A stretch of 64,000 nucleotides of DNA from Promineifilum sp. (GCA_017983515.1 JAGOBF010000004.1:124001-188000), one strand, 5' to 3'; positions 1-9,815 are shown, counted from the first letter of the stretch. Notes: generated from the letters alone by a model not told the origin. Program-made: numbers and translations.

Positions 1-2
1 CG

Positions 3-479
3 TTGGCGCGCGGCGACCTGGAGCCTGAGCCCTACTCACTCTACTCACGCTATGCCATCTCCCCACGAGCGGCCGGCACCGCACTACTGGGCGATTTCGA
101 CAGCCTGGTCGCGCTGATGAACGACACCACAGTCGACTTAACTACCTCCGCCACGTTGTCGATTGCCCTGCGCTGGGAATCTTTATCCACGACCTGGCCC
201 GCCTCCCTGCCTACGCTGTTTATCCACGTTATCGGGCCGGAAGGGACATTGGCCCAGTACGATGGCCCGCTCGGGCAGGGTCTGTGGCCCGTGGCCGGCT
301 GGCAGCCGGGGGTCGTCGTGGGTGAACGCCATGTCCTGTCGATGAACCGAGCTTATGATTACAACACCGATTCGGTGGAAGTTGGGTTATACTGGCCCGA
401 CACTGGCGCGCGCTTGCCGGTGCACGATGCCCGCGGCGAGCCGGTCGATGATAAAGTCATCCTGCGCCCGGTTCCTTGA
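3..479 (+). CDS. C-terminal part of a large surface/membrane protein (truncated by window edge)
   Basis: The frame is open to the left edge, so this is only the last ~158 residues of a longer protein. What remains looks like a beta-rich domain (LRW near the start, FIHVIGPEG, a central GLWPVAGWQPG, then VGLYWPDTGARLPV). The same pattern (LYWRA, RRFVHLSDAAG, PTGQWIAGEV, ATGFYRPVEGLPRL) closes the giant membrane protein ending at 8113, so the two are probably paralogues or share an accessory domain. The substrate is unknown. It ends 21 bases before the LysM protein and could be co-transcribed with it. The nearest start codon, a TTG at base 3, is unlikely to be the true start. Confidence 0.6.
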   Translation: MARGDLEPEPYSLYSRYAISPRAAGTALLGDFDSLVALMNDTTVDLTTSATLSIALRWESLSTTWPASLPTLFIHVIGPEGTLAQYDGPLGQGLWPVAGWQPGVVVGERHVLSMNRAYDYNTDSVEVGLYWPDTGARLPVHDARGEPVDDKVILRPVP

Positions 480-500
480 GCGGGTCGGGAGTGGACTGGA

Positions 501-1499
501 ATGTCAAGAATCACCTGGTTGCAATGGCTGTTCATAGCCGGCCTGGCGGCGAGTGGCCTGGCCGCCGCGCCGCCGCGACAAGAGGCAACGCCCGCGCCGG
601 CCACGGAAGCTCCTGCTGAGGCAGCGACGGACGCCGCCGCGACTTTTCCTTTCGTGCCGCCCGCCTGGATTTCGCCCACGCCCGACGCGATGGGAGCGAT
701 TGTGGTCATCGTTCAGTCTGGTGAGTCGATGTGGGTCATTGCCGCTCGCGCCGGGCTTAGCCTGCCCGAGCTGCTGGCTTATAACAATCTGACCGAGCAA
801 TCGATCATCAACCCCGGCGACGCGCTCATCGTGGGTTACGTGACGCCGGAGGTGATCGCCACGCCGGAGGAAACCACGCCCACGCCTGCGCCCCCTCCGC
901 CCACGCTGCGGCCGACAGAGCCACGTCCGGAGGCGGCCGTCTGCCTGACCGCCTTCGACGATCTGAACCGCGATGGCATTCACGATGCGGGCGAACCCCT
1001 GCGGCCGGGGGTGGCTTTTACGATCTATAATTCCGAGGCCGTCGTCGCCAATTACATTACCGACGGCCGTTCCGAACCCAAATGCCTGAGCGGCCTGGCT
1101 CCGGGCGAGTACCGCGTGACCCGTTCCCTGGCTCCCGGCGAGACATTGACGACCGCGGGCAACTGGACGCTCAACCTGGCCGCCGGAAGCGAGCTGCGCC
1201 AAGCCTTTGGCAGCGTCATGGGCCCAACCACGGCCGCCGCCGCGGGCAACGAACAGTCCCCACCGGAGCAGACGGCGACGCCAACGCCGCCCGAGGTTCC
1301 CGTTTCTCCACCGGCCGCCGCAGTTGATTCGCCCGGCCTGCGCATTGCCTTTGTGGGCACGCTCTTCCTCGGCGGCTTGCTCTTGTTGGGGGCTGTGCTA
1401 ATCTTGCTTCTGAGACCCGCGCGGAATCCACTGGCGAGTCCGGCGATCGACAAGAGCGACGACGGCCGCCGCTTCCGCAACATTGATGACCTGGATTAG
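501..1499 (+). CDS. Secreted LysM protein with SdrD-like domain and C-terminal membrane anchor
   Basis: 332 residues. A hydrophobic N-terminus (1-23, ending GLAAA) looks like a signal peptide. A LysM module follows at about 67-112 (SGESMWVIAARAGLSLPELL ... NPGDALIV), expected to bind peptidoglycan. After a Pro/Thr linker comes an SdrD B-like fold (about 146-235) with the Ca-loop style motif DLNRDGIHDAGE. A second Pro-rich spacer leads to one transmembrane helix (about 282-304) and a short charged tail. This suggests a wall-associated, membrane-tethered surface protein. The ATG is preceded by GGAGTGGACTGGA. The next gene downstream has the same SdrD domain plus anchor, so the two probably work at the same surface. 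The exact role is unknown. Confidence 0.75.
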   Translation: MSRITWLQWLFIAGLAASGLAAAPPRQEATPAPATEAPAEAATDAAATFPFVPPAWISPTPDAMGAIVVIVQSGESMWVIAARAGLSLPELLAYNNLTEQSIINPGDALIVGYVTPEVIATPEETTPTPAPPPPTLRPTEPRPEAAVCLTAFDDLNRDGIHDAGEPLRPGVAFTIYNSEAVVANYITDGRSEPKCLSGLAPGEYRVTRSLAPGETLTTAGNWTLNLAAGSELRQAFGSVMGPTTAAAAGNEQSPPEQTATPTPPEVPVSPPAAAVDSPGLRIAFVGTLFLGGLLLLGAVLILLLRPARNPLASPAIDKSDDGRRFRNIDDLD

Positions 1500-1540
1500 C
1501 CGCCAATGCCGTGAGTTAATCCGCCGGAACAAACATAACC

Positions 1541-2854
1541 ATGAAAAAGACACTCCTCTTCATCCTGATCCTGATGCTCAGCCTGACGTTCTTCCTGACC
1601 GGCCACGGCCAGGCAGCTCAGCTCGCCCAAGGCGCGAACTTGTTGCAGAACCCCGGCCTGGAGCCGCCCGGTAGTAACGGCGTGGCCCAAGGTTGGCAAC
1701 GATGGCATCGGACAACGGCCCGACAAAACGAGGAGTGTCTGGTGGCCTATCACTTCGAGCCGAAATGGAGCGTCGAGGTGAATCCGGCTTTCATCAACAG
1801 TGGCTCCGGCTCACAGGCCGTGGGCAACAGTTGGGACACGTGGTCGGGCGGTGTTTTCCAGACCGTGCCGGCCACGCCGGGGACGGTTTACCGCTTCACA
1901 TTCTTCGGCCGGGGGCGCGGCTCAAACGAACAGGTGCCCGCGCCTTCCGAAACGGGCTTGCAGATCAATATGCGCGCGGGCATTGACCCCAACGGCAGCG
2001 GCGTATGGAGCGACAGCGACGTGGTGTGGAGCGGCGCGGGATCGCCCCACGACGTATGGCAGCCTTTCACCGTGGAGGCCACGGCCACCGGCAACCAGAT
2101 TACGGTCTTCACCGCCGCCGACTGGGGGGTGACCGGTGTCAACCAGTGTCGTGCCCATCTGGACACCTGGTTCGACACGGCCGAACTCGTGGCCCAGACG
2201 CCTGCCCCGCCTACCGCTGCCCCCCAACCGACGGCCGCCCCGCCGGTGGCTACCCAGCCGCCCGCGCCCACTGCCGGCGTGCCGACCGAGCCGGCCGCGG
2301 CCACGGTCATCGCCACGCTGACCCAGACCGCGCCCACCGAGACGGCCACGCCGGCGGGCACTTCCACCGTCTGCGTCAACGCTTTTCTGGATACCAATGG
2401 CAACGGGCTTCACGATCCTGATGAGGGCTACGTTGCCGGGATCACGCTGACCGTGGCCCAGGGCGCCACCATAATCGGGCAAGCGGTATCCACCGGAACG
2501 GAAGAGCCAATCTGCTTCGGCGATCTGCCGGCCGGCGCCTATCAGGTGGGCCAGACGCTGCCGGCGGCGCTGGAGATGACAACCCAGGCTAACGCGACAG
2601 TCAACGTGAACGAGGGCCAGACGGTGGGGTTGGAGTTCGGCAGCCGCATTCGCGCCACGGCCACGGCCGACACGCAGCCCAATGCGACGGAAACAGCCGA
2701 TACGGCGGCCACGGCAACGGCCGCCGCCAATAGCGGTAACGACAACACGACGGCCGGCGGCACACCCGGCTGGTTGGTTTACCTGGGCGTCGGCGCGATC
2801 TTGGTTGGCGTGGTATTGCTGGGCGTGCTGCTGTTCATGCTCCTGCGGCGGTAG
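1541..2854 (+). CDS. Membrane-anchored surface protein with CBM-like and SdrD-like domains
   Basis: 437 residues. Signal peptide about 1-26 (FILILMLSLTFFL). A jelly-roll, carbohydrate-binding-like region spans about 32-210; it opens with LLQNPGLEPPG and continues with GWQRW, typical of CBM4/9-type folds. A Pro/Thr/Ala linker (about 215-270) is followed by an SdrD-like domain (about 277-360) containing DTNGNGLHDPDEG. A further low-complexity stretch precedes a C-terminal helix (about 412-434) ending LRR. It lies 41 bases after the LysM/SdrD gene and shares its C-terminal layout, so they are a likely operon of surface proteins. Glycan binding is inferred from fold resemblance; no catalytic motif is seen. 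Confidence 0.7.
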   Translation: MKKTLLFILILMLSLTFFLTGHGQAAQLAQGANLLQNPGLEPPGSNGVAQGWQRWHRTTARQNEECLVAYHFEPKWSVEVNPAFINSGSGSQAVGNSWDTWSGGVFQTVPATPGTVYRFTFFGRGRGSNEQVPAPSETGLQINMRAGIDPNGSGVWSDSDVVWSGAGSPHDVWQPFTVEATATGNQITVFTAADWGVTGVNQCRAHLDTWFDTAELVAQTPAPPTAAPQPTAAPPVATQPPAPTAGVPTEPAAATVIATLTQTAPTETATPAGTSTVCVNAFLDTNGNGLHDPDEGYVAGITLTVAQGATIIGQAVSTGTEEPICFGDLPAGAYQVGQTLPAALEMTTQANATVNVNEGQTVGLEFGSRIRATATADTQPNATETADTAATATAAANSGNDNTTAGGTPGWLVYLGVGAILVGVVLLGVLLFMLLRR

Positions 2855-2989
2855 AGACAGTAATAAAATCAGGCGTCCGGATTCTGCTGTAATCTGTGTG
2901 GCAAGCTCCAGCCACATCCCCAAGATTAAGTGAGCGGATGATGATCATTGCGATAAATTCGATCTTGGTGTCAAAGAGGGAGGGGGCCT

Positions 2990-4642
2990 ATGCCGCTTCA
3001 CGAGCTTGCCGGTAAACCCGCGCCGCGAGAGATGCTGGTCAATATCCCGCGACTGGTATCGGATTACTACACCACCCATCCCGACGCGGCCGCCCCCGCC
3101 CAACGCGTCGCCTTCGGCACATCGGGCCACCGCGGCACGTCGACCGACGGCAGCTTCAACGAGGATCACATCCTCGCCGTCTGCCAGGCTATCAGCGAGT
3201 ATCGGGCACAAAAAAGCATTACCGGCCCACTCTATGCCGGAATGGACACCCACGCCCTTTCTGAACCGGCGCTGGTCACGGCCATCGAGGTTTTCGCCGC
3301 CAACGGCGTGCGACTCGTCGTCCAGCGCGGCCGGGGCTATACGCCCACGCCGGTCATTTCCCACGCCATCCTGACCTGGAATCGCGGCAAAACGGCCGGC
3401 CTGGCCGACGGCGTGGTGATCACCCCTTCCCATAACCCGCCTGAGGACGGCGGCTTCAAATATAATCCGCCGGAGGGCGGCCCGGCCGGCACGGGGACGA
3501 CCCAATGGATTCAAGATCGCGCCAACGACCTGTTGACCAGCGGGTTGCGCGGCGTCAAGCGCTTGCCGTTGGCTCGCGCGATGGCCGCCGGCACGACTGA
3601 GGAACACGACTACATCCGGCCCTACGCGGAGGATCTGGGCGCGGTCATCGATATGGACGCCATCGCCGCGGCCGGTCTGAAGATCGGCGTCGATCCGATG
3701 GGCGGCGCGGGTATCGCCTTCTGGCAGCCCATCGCTGAGCGCTACGGCCTCCAACTTGACATCGTCAATCCCAACGTCGATCCGACCTTCGCCTTTATGA
3801 CCATCGACCACGACGGCAAGATCCGCATGGACTGCTCGTCGCCCTACGCCATGGCGAGCCTCATCCGGCTCAAGGATGACTTTGACGTCGCTTTCGGCAA
3901 TGACCCCGATTTCGACCGGCACGGCATCGTCACCCGCAGCGCCGGGCTGATGAATCCGAATCACTATTTGTCCGTCGCCATCTGGTATTTGTTTCAAAAC
4001 CGACCCAACTGGCGAGCCGACGCGGTCGTGGGCAAGACGCTCGTGTCGAGCTCCATGATCGACCGAGTGGCCGCCTCGCTGGGGCGGCGGCTGGCCGAGG
4101 TGCCGGTCGGCTTCAAGTATTTCGTCGATGGCCTGCTCAGTGGTGATTACGGCTTCGGCGGCGAGGAGAGCGCCGGAGCGTCCTTCTTAAGACGCGACGG
4201 TACGGTGTGGACGACCGACAAGGACGGGTTCATCATGGACTTGCTGGCGGCCGAGATCATGGCCCGCACCGGTCGAGACCCCGGCGAGCATTATCGGGCG
4301 CTGGCGGAGCAGTTCGGCGATCCGGTCTACGAGCGGACCGACGCGCCGGTGACGGCCGCGCGCAAGGCCGTGCTGAAAGAGCTGTCGCCGGAATTCGTGC
4401 GCGCCGATACGCTGGCCGGCGAGCCGATCCGCGCCAAGCTGACTCGCGCTCCGGCCAACAATGAACCTATCGGCGGGCTGAAAGTCGTGACTGAAAACGG
4501 CTGGTTTGCCGCGCGGCCGAGCGGCACCGAGGACATCTATAAGGTCTACGCCGAGAGCTTCAAAGGCCAGGCGCACCTGCGACAAATCCAGGCCGAGGCA
4601 GCGACGATCCTCAACGATGCTTTCGACGCAGCGGGGGTCTGA
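2990..4642 (+). CDS. pgm: Phosphoglucomutase (alpha-D-glucose phosphate-specific)
   Basis: 550 residues, the usual length for the bacterial PGM that interconverts glucose 1-phosphate and glucose 6-phosphate in the cytosol, feeding glycogen and nucleotide-sugar synthesis. Visible landmarks: FGTSGHRG at 42-49; the phosphoserine loop TPSHNPP with Ser147; the Mg-binding loop DPDFDRHG with Asp305, Asp307 and Asp309; the sugar-specificity loop GGEESAG; and the phosphate-binding RPSGTED near the C-terminus. The ATG has a strong ribosome site (GGAGGGGG). The gene stands alone, flanked by intergenic DNA on both sides. Product call is secure; the gene symbol follows the E. coli family. Confidence 0.95.
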   Translation: MPLHELAGKPAPREMLVNIPRLVSDYYTTHPDAAAPAQRVAFGTSGHRGTSTDGSFNEDHILAVCQAISEYRAQKSITGPLYAGMDTHALSEPALVTAIEVFAANGVRLVVQRGRGYTPTPVISHAILTWNRGKTAGLADGVVITPSHNPPEDGGFKYNPPEGGPAGTGTTQWIQDRANDLLTSGLRGVKRLPLARAMAAGTTEEHDYIRPYAEDLGAVIDMDAIAAAGLKIGVDPMGGAGIAFWQPIAERYGLQLDIVNPNVDPTFAFMTIDHDGKIRMDCSSPYAMASLIRLKDDFDVAFGNDPDFDRHGIVTRSAGLMNPNHYLSVAIWYLFQNRPNWRADAVVGKTLVSSSMIDRVAASLGRRLAEVPVGFKYFVDGLLSGDYGFGGEESAGASFLRRDGTVWTTDKDGFIMDLLAAEIMARTGRDPGEHYRALAEQFGDPVYERTDAPVTAARKAVLKELSPEFVRADTLAGEPIRAKLTRAPANNEPIGGLKVVTENGWFAARPSGTEDIYKVYAESFKGQAHLRQIQAEAATILNDAFDAAGV

Positions 4643-4783
4643 GAGTCCATATTCAGGCACTTTTGGATATTAAGAATTAAACCCGGCCGGGGCACGGATG
4701 AAACGGACAGCCGGAAAAGCCAATCCATTTAACCGTCTTGATCTGTGCGAGATCTGTTCTAATTCTTCATCTTCAACAGCGGC

Positions 4784-7700
4784 GTGGGTGAACATCTACC
4801 TCAGGGGACGCAACTAAAGTTGCTTGTAACAAACAACGTCCGGCGGTTCAACAGTGGCCTGAACCGCCTGCTCGGCCGTGACTGGCCCTGGATCGCCGCC
4901 GTCCTGGCCGTCGCCTTCATCGCCGTCTGGCCGGCCATGTCGGAGCCGGGGCTGGTGAACACGCGCGGCGGCGGCGACAGTCCGTTTTTGCTGCAACGAT
5001 TGCACCAGTTGACGGCCGCCCTGAGCGACGGCCAATTCCCCGTTCGCTGGATGCCCGACGCCAACTACGGCTACGGCTATCCCTTCTATAATTTTTATGC
5101 GCCACTTTCGATCTATGTCGCCGCGGCTTTCCGCTTTATGGGCTTCAGTTTCGTTCGGGCCGTCCACCTGGCCCAATTGGCCGGGTTTGTCGTGGCCGGG
5201 CTGGGGATGTTCTATCTGGGGCGACGCTGGTTGGGCTCGCGCTGGGCCGGATTGCTGGCGGCCGTGGCTTACACCATCGCCCCGTTTCACATGGTCAACG
5301 TCTACGTCCGCGGCGACTCGCTGGCCGAGTTTTGGGCGATGGCGTTCTATCCGTGGGTGTTGCTGGCGGCCGAAGCGGTGCTACAGCGGAGGAGCGGCCG
5401 GTCGGTCGCGCTGTTCGGCCTGGCCTACGCCGCGCTTATCCTCAGCCACAACATCTCGGCGCTCATTTTTTCGCCGTTTCTGCTGCTCTACTGGGTCGTG
5501 CGGTGGGTCTTGGGGGCGACGGACGACGGGCAACAGAGCGCGGCCGACAAGCAGGCATATCGCCAACCAAAGCAATCTGGCCGTCTCCATTTGTCCCCTT
5601 CTCTCCATCTTCCCCTGAACTTCCGGCGTCTGTGGCTCATCGTCTGTAGTCTGCTCCTTGGTCTGGCTCTGGCAGCCTGGTTCTTTGTCCCCGCATTGAC
5701 TGAACAAGGCTTGGCACAGCTCGGCCCGGTCACCGAGGGTTATTTCCACTACATCAATCATTTTCGCGGCATCGAGCTGGTGCAGGCCGCCCTTCTTTTC
5801 GACTACAATCCTGACGGCGGCGTAGCGTTTCGACTGGGACTGATGCAGGCCGCCCTAGCGATTGGCGGTCTGAGCGCGCTAATCGTCGCTTACCGACAGC
5901 GGACCGTCGGCCGCAAACTATCGGCGGTGACACTCCTTTACCTGTTGCTGGGGGCGTTCATCTCTATTCTGATGATCACCCCACTCTCCCGCCCCTTGTG
6001 GGATCATCTGCCCCTGCTGCCCTTTACACAATTCCCCTGGCGATTCCTGTCTGTGGCCTCGTTCTTCCTGGCGCTGTTCACTGGCGGCCTGGTCAAGGTT
6101 ACCGAAAATCAGGCGACCCGCGCCGCCGTCGCCCTCGGCGGTAGCATCGTCTTGCTGGCTGCCGGACTACTGGGCCTGCGCGTCGATCATCTGATCCTGA
6201 CCGACGATGACGTGACAGCCGAGCGGCTGGCGCAATACGAGTGGTTCACCGGCAACATCGGGACGACCGTCAGCGCCGAGTATCTGACGCCGGCATCCGA
6301 GCCGCGGCCGTGGACGAGCGCCTGGCTCAATGCGGGGGAACGCAACCGGGTGATCGCTGCCACGGGGGAGCTGACGGCCGAATCAACCGGACGAACAGCC
6401 GGTAGCCAAACGTGGCGGCTCAATGGCGGCGACGGCGGCGCGGAGGCGCTTTTCCCGACGATGTATTGGCCGGGCTGGCGGGCCGCTATCGACGGCCAAC
6501 CGGCCGAACTGCACGCCTGGCCCGCTTCGGGCAATATGATGCTAGCCGTGCCGGCCGGCGAGCATGTGGTCACCCTGGAACTCGGCCGCACGCCCGTGCG
6601 CCTGGTAGCCGAGTTCGTGTCGCTGGCGGCGGTCGTGGCAACGGCCATCATGCTGATCGGCAGACAAGGGCCGGCCGAAGACAAACGACAAACAGACCCA
6701 GGCCTTCACGCCGTCGAGACGCCCCCTCTTCCCCGATCCCCCGCCCCCCTGCTCGCCGGCTTCTTGCGCGGTCTGCTGTTCATCGTCATCGCCCCCCTCC
6801 TTCTGGCCCTAATATGGCGCGGTGACCCTGACGACTTGCCGCGCGGCGATCTGACGTGGGATTTCGCCCAGATGGGCTATCTGCATCACACGCCCGGCGG
6901 GGTTGCATTTACCGACGGCGCGCGCCTCTACGAATACGGCTACAGCGCCGACGAGATCAAGGCCGGGAACACGCTGACCGTTACACTTAGCCTTGTGCCC
7001 GGCGACGCGCGGACAGCGACGCTGGCCCTGGTAACGCCGGCCAGCGCCCGGCCCACGCCGGCCCGCGCGGCCGACCCGCCGGAAGCAGTGTCGCAGACCA
7101 TCAGCCTGGATGGGGAAACGGCCGTCTTCATGCTGCCCATCCCGGCCAATGCCCCGGCCGGGCTATATGTTCCACGGCTCATCCTGGCCGGGGCGCAGCC
7201 GATGATGTCATCAGGAACCGCGCGGGGAGATTTGTTTCTGCGGCCGATAAGGGTAACGGCCACCGCCGGCCGGCCGCCAATCGCCGACCCGTCGGGGGTC
7301 GATATCGATGTTCAGGTCTTGGAAACAGCGGCTCGCGCCGCGGGGACGCTCGACGGCCGCTTCGCCTGGTGGACATCCCGGCCGCTCGGCGGACGTTATC
7401 TCGTCTCCTGGCGCGCGCAGAACGGCGACGGCGCGGTGTTGAGCCAATTGGATACCCAGCCGGGCTACGGATTCAACCCGACCGACGGCTGGGCAACGGC
7501 CAAATGGATCCCCGATTGGCTGGCCCTGCCCTTGCCCGACGCGCTCACCGGCCCGCCGCCTTATCCACTGGTTATGATCCTCTATGACGCCACGACCGGG
7601 GAGCAGCGATTGCTGCGCCGTGTGGGGGAACTTGTGGACGCGAGCGGCCGGCCAGCCTATCAGCCGGTCGTGCCGGTTTTCGCGCCGCCGAGCCACATCG

Positions 7701-8113
7701 CGGCGCTCGCTACCGTTTTCGGCGAAGGGGGGCGCGAGTTCATCCAGCTTTTGGGGTACGAGATCGAGCAATCGGCCGATTCTGTAATCGTGACGCTCTA
7801 TTGGCGAGCGGCAGAAGACATCCCGGCCGACTTCAGGCGCTTCGTCCATCTGAGCGACGCCGCCGGCGCGGTCGCCGCGCAGGTCGACGGCCATCCCATC
7901 GGCAACAGTTATCCGACCGGGCAATGGATCGCCGGAGAAGTGGTGGCCGACCGGTTGACGCTTGATATGTCGGCCGTGCCATCCGGCGATTATCGAGTGG
8001 CGACCGGCTTCTACCGGCCGGTCGAGGGTTTGCCGCGGCTGGACGCGAGCGATCCGGACGGGCCACTGCCGGACGGCCGCGCGCTGCTGCCGGGGAACAT
8101 CATCGTTCCTTAA
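4784..8113 (+). CDS. Giant polytopic membrane protein (6-pyruvoyl-tetrahydropterin synthase-related / glycosyltransferase-like)
   Basis: 1109 residues. After a short N-terminus comes a long helical region (about 30-450, ten or more hydrophobic segments). It contains GYGYPFYNFYAPLS and VRGDSLAEFWAMA, marks of the PF10131 'PTPS-related' membrane family, thought to resemble C-type glycosyltransferases. A luminal part (about 450-600) and another helix follow, then a second hydrophobic segment near 660-690, and a long beta-rich extracellular tail of two or three similar domains. The last tail domain resembles the truncated protein at the window start. The start is uncertain: GTG 4784 lies inside a dispersed palindromic repeat, and TTG 4820 is an alternative. 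The role in cell-surface glycan assembly is inferred. Confidence 0.7.
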   Translation: MGEHLPQGTQLKLLVTNNVRRFNSGLNRLLGRDWPWIAAVLAVAFIAVWPAMSEPGLVNTRGGGDSPFLLQRLHQLTAALSDGQFPVRWMPDANYGYGYPFYNFYAPLSIYVAAAFRFMGFSFVRAVHLAQLAGFVVAGLGMFYLGRRWLGSRWAGLLAAVAYTIAPFHMVNVYVRGDSLAEFWAMAFYPWVLLAAEAVLQRRSGRSVALFGLAYAALILSHNISALIFSPFLLLYWVVRWVLGATDDGQQSAADKQAYRQPKQSGRLHLSPSLHLPLNFRRLWLIVCSLLLGLALAAWFFVPALTEQGLAQLGPVTEGYFHYINHFRGIELVQAALLFDYNPDGGVAFRLGLMQAALAIGGLSALIVAYRQRTVGRKLSAVTLLYLLLGAFISILMITPLSRPLWDHLPLLPFTQFPWRFLSVASFFLALFTGGLVKVTENQATRAAVALGGSIVLLAAGLLGLRVDHLILTDDDVTAERLAQYEWFTGNIGTTVSAEYLTPASEPRPWTSAWLNAGERNRVIAATGELTAESTGRTAGSQTWRLNGGDGGAEALFPTMYWPGWRAAIDGQPAELHAWPASGNMMLAVPAGEHVVTLELGRTPVRLVAEFVSLAAVVATAIMLIGRQGPAEDKRQTDPGLHAVETPPLPRSPAPLLAGFLRGLLFIVIAPLLLALIWRGDPDDLPRGDLTWDFAQMGYLHHTPGGVAFTDGARLYEYGYSADEIKAGNTLTVTLSLVPGDARTATLALVTPASARPTPARAADPPEAVSQTISLDGETAVFMLPIPANAPAGLYVPRLILAGAQPMMSSGTARGDLFLRPIRVTATAGRPPIADPSGVDIDVQVLETAARAAGTLDGRFAWWTSRPLGGRYLVSWRAQNGDGAVLSQLDTQPGYGFNPTDGWATAKWIPDWLALPLPDALTGPPPYPLVMILYDATTGEQRLLRRVGELVDASGRPAYQPVVPVFAPPSHIAALATVFGEGGREFIQLLGYEIEQSADSVIVTLYWRAAEDIPADFRRFVHLSDAAGAVAAQVDGHPIGNSYPTGQWIAGEVVADRLTLDMSAVPSGDYRVATGFYRPVEGLPRLDASDPDGPLPDGRALLPGNIIVP
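4804..4830 (+). repeat. Dispersed palindromic repeat, copy A
   Basis: A 27-base element with core GCAACT-aa-AGTTGC. It matches the element at 9789-9815 in length and layout. The stem changes are paired (GCAACT/AGTTGC here, GCGACT/AGTCGC there), so the hairpin is kept. It overlaps the first codons of the neighbouring open frame, which casts doubt on the GTG start at 4784. Confidence 0.55.
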
Positions 8114-8210
8114 AACGGGCGATCAGACTCACAGAAATTAAATCTACGACGTGGCGCCAATAATGCCCGCCCAGCGCATCGGCCAGCTCCGTCGCTGGCC
8201 GCAACGGCCG

Positions 8211-9194
8211 CTACCCGGTCAGCAGGATTTTCCCTTGCCGCCCCGGCCGTTGGGCGTGGGCAATCGCTGCCTGGAACTCGGCTAGATCGTATTCCGCTTC
8301 CACCGGCGGCGTGAGTTCGCCATCGGCCATCAGTCCCAGAAGCGTCCCCAGCGTCGCCGCGACCTGGGCCGGCGGCGTCTGCTGCAACCAGTGGCTGAGC
8401 CAGAAGCCGCGCGCCGTCAGACCGCGAAACAGCATCTCGCCGTTGTGCAGCGGCAGCGGCTCGCCGCTCAGCATGCCGTAGACGAGCATCGTGCCGCCGG
8501 CGCGCAGCCCGCGCAACGCCTGCGCGCCCATCTCGCCGCCGACCGCGTCCAGCGCGCCCGACGCGCCACGCCCGTCCGTCACCTGTTTGATGCGTTCTAC
8601 TACGTCGCCGTCGCCGGCTGTGGTGAAGACCGCGTCGGCGCCGAGGGCCAGCAGTTCATTCACCTGTTCCGGGCGGCGCACGAGGTTGATCGTCCGGTAG
8701 CCGCGCAGCCGGGCCAGTTGGATGACCAGTCGCCCCAGCGTCGATCCCGCGGCCGTCTGCAAAATCCAGTCGCCCGGACTAAGGGCCAGCTCCTCCTCCA
8801 ACATCACCCAGGCCGTGACCGGGTTGGCGATCAGCTGCGAGGCGGCCTGGTCGCTGACGCCGTCGGGCAGGGGGACGAGGGCCGCGGCATTGACCACGAT
8901 GGATTCGCACCACGTGCCGCCCCCGGTGAGGGGCACGGCCCGCGCGCCCAGTCGCCAGCCGGCCACTTCGTCTCCCATTGCTTCGACCCGGCCGACGGCT
9001 TCAAAACCGGGCGTGGCCGGCAGACGCGGCAGCCGGCCGTATTCGCCGCTGATCGTCAGCAAATCGGACGGATTGATCGGCCGGTGGGTCAGCCGCAGCC
9101 GAACCTGGTTAGGCCTCGGTTGGGGCGAAGGAAGGTCTTTCAGATGCAGGACATCGGCCGGCGGGCCGAACTGCTCAAAGCGAAGCGCACGCAT
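8211..9194 (-). CDS. Zinc-independent MDR-family oxidoreductase (enoyl reductase / quinone reductase-like)
   Basis: 327 residues, matching the medium-chain dehydrogenase/reductase family. The N-terminal GroES-like half has FGPPADVLHL and RPINPSDLL, as in mitochondrial 2-enoyl thioester reductase (ETR/MECR) and quinone reductases. The Rossmann half holds the nucleotide loop around QTAAGSTLGRLVIQLA, then LRGYRTINLVRR, which suggests NADPH use. The Cys/His cluster for a structural zinc is not seen. It probably reduces an enoyl thioester or quinone in the cytosol; the substrate cannot be told from sequence. ATG 9194 follows AAAGGATAACGCT. It is transcribed in the same direction as the peroxiredoxin upstream, with a 67-base gap. 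Confidence 0.8.
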   Translation of the reverse strand: MRALRFEQFGPPADVLHLKDLPSPQPRPNQVRLRLTHRPINPSDLLTISGEYGRLPRLPATPGFEAVGRVEAMGDEVAGWRLGARAVPLTGGGTWCESIVVNAAALVPLPDGVSDQAASQLIANPVTAWVMLEEELALSPGDWILQTAAGSTLGRLVIQLARLRGYRTINLVRRPEQVNELLALGADAVFTTAGDGDVVERIKQVTDGRGASGALDAVGGEMGAQALRGLRAGGTMLVYGMLSGEPLPLHNGEMLFRGLTARGFWLSHWLQQTPPAQVAATLGTLLGLMADGELTPPVEAEYDLAEFQAAIAHAQRPGRQGKILLTG

Positions 9195-9261
9195 AGCGTT
9201 ATCCTTTATAGGGCATAATCAGGCAACGGTTAGACGCCCAACGAATCACAACCACGGGACA

Positions 9262-9726
9262 CTAGGCCTGCTGGTCTACGAACTTAACGGCCTCCTCGAC
9301 GCTTTCATCGGGGCTAATGTTCAAGCGCAAGTCCTCGACGCGGCCGTCCGGCCCGATGATGGCATGGCCCCGCAGGATTCCCATATAGGATTTGCCAAAC
9401 ATCGACTTTTCGCCCCATGCGCCATAGGCCTCGGCCACTTCGTGTTCGGGATCGGAGACAAGCGTATAGGGCAATTCTTCCTTGGCCTTCCACTTGGCCA
9501 GGGCCGCGGGCTTGTCGGGGCTGAGACCGATGACGGCGGCGTTGGCTGTCTCGATACGCGGGAAACGGTCGCGGAAGCCGCAGGCCTGCTTGGTGCAGCC
9601 GGGAGTGTCGGCCTTGGGATAAAAGAAAAGGATGACGCGACGGCCGCGTAAATCCGATAACTTCAGGGATTCACCGCTATCGGTCAGTAATTCAAAATCG
9701 GGGGCGGTATCGCCAATTTGTATCAT
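9262..9726 (-). CDS. bcp: Peroxiredoxin, BCP/PrxQ type (thiol peroxidase)
   Basis: 154 residues. It reduces hydrogen peroxide and organic hydroperoxides using thioredoxin. The peroxidatic motif FFYPKADTPGCTKQACGF gives Cys44 (peroxidatic) and Cys49 (resolving), the atypical 2-Cys arrangement of the BCP/PrxQ group. The opening IGDTAPDFEL and the later SDPEHEVAEAYGAWGEK also fit the family. ATG 9726 has a good ribosome site (AAAGGAG, nine bases upstream). A thioredoxin reductase lies elsewhere in the window at 27872 and could supply electrons indirectly. No peroxide-sensor gene is adjacent. Confidence 0.93.
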   Translation of the reverse strand: MIQIGDTAPDFELLTDSGESLKLSDLRGRRVILFFYPKADTPGCTKQACGFRDRFPRIETANAAVIGLSPDKPAALAKWKAKEELPYTLVSDPEHEVAEAYGAWGEKSMFGKSYMGILRGHAIIGPDGRVEDLRLNISPDESVEEAVKFVDQQA

Positions 9727-9788
9727 TGCTCAAACTCCTTTGTTGTTCTTGGGCTTTGTTCGGAGTCCGGCGCGCAGGAGTGCGCTCT

Positions 9789-9815
9789 GAAAACGCGACT
9801 GAAGTCGCTGACTAC
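9789..9815 (+). repeat. Dispersed palindromic repeat, copy B
   Basis: Core GCGACT-ga-AGTCGC, upstream of the peroxiredoxin gene; counterpart of 4804-4830. A nearby smaller palindrome (GCGC ... GCGC around 9770-9785) makes a longer structured unit. Its function is unknown; it resembles REP-type intergenic palindromes. Confidence 0.55.

Noticed and set aside
1922..4000. Long minus-strand frames opposite the CBM-like gene and pgm (330-350 codons)
   Set aside because: They mirror genuine plus-strand genes in GC-rich DNA, have no ribosome site, and their sequences are low-complexity Arg/Gly/His-rich, typical of shadow frames.
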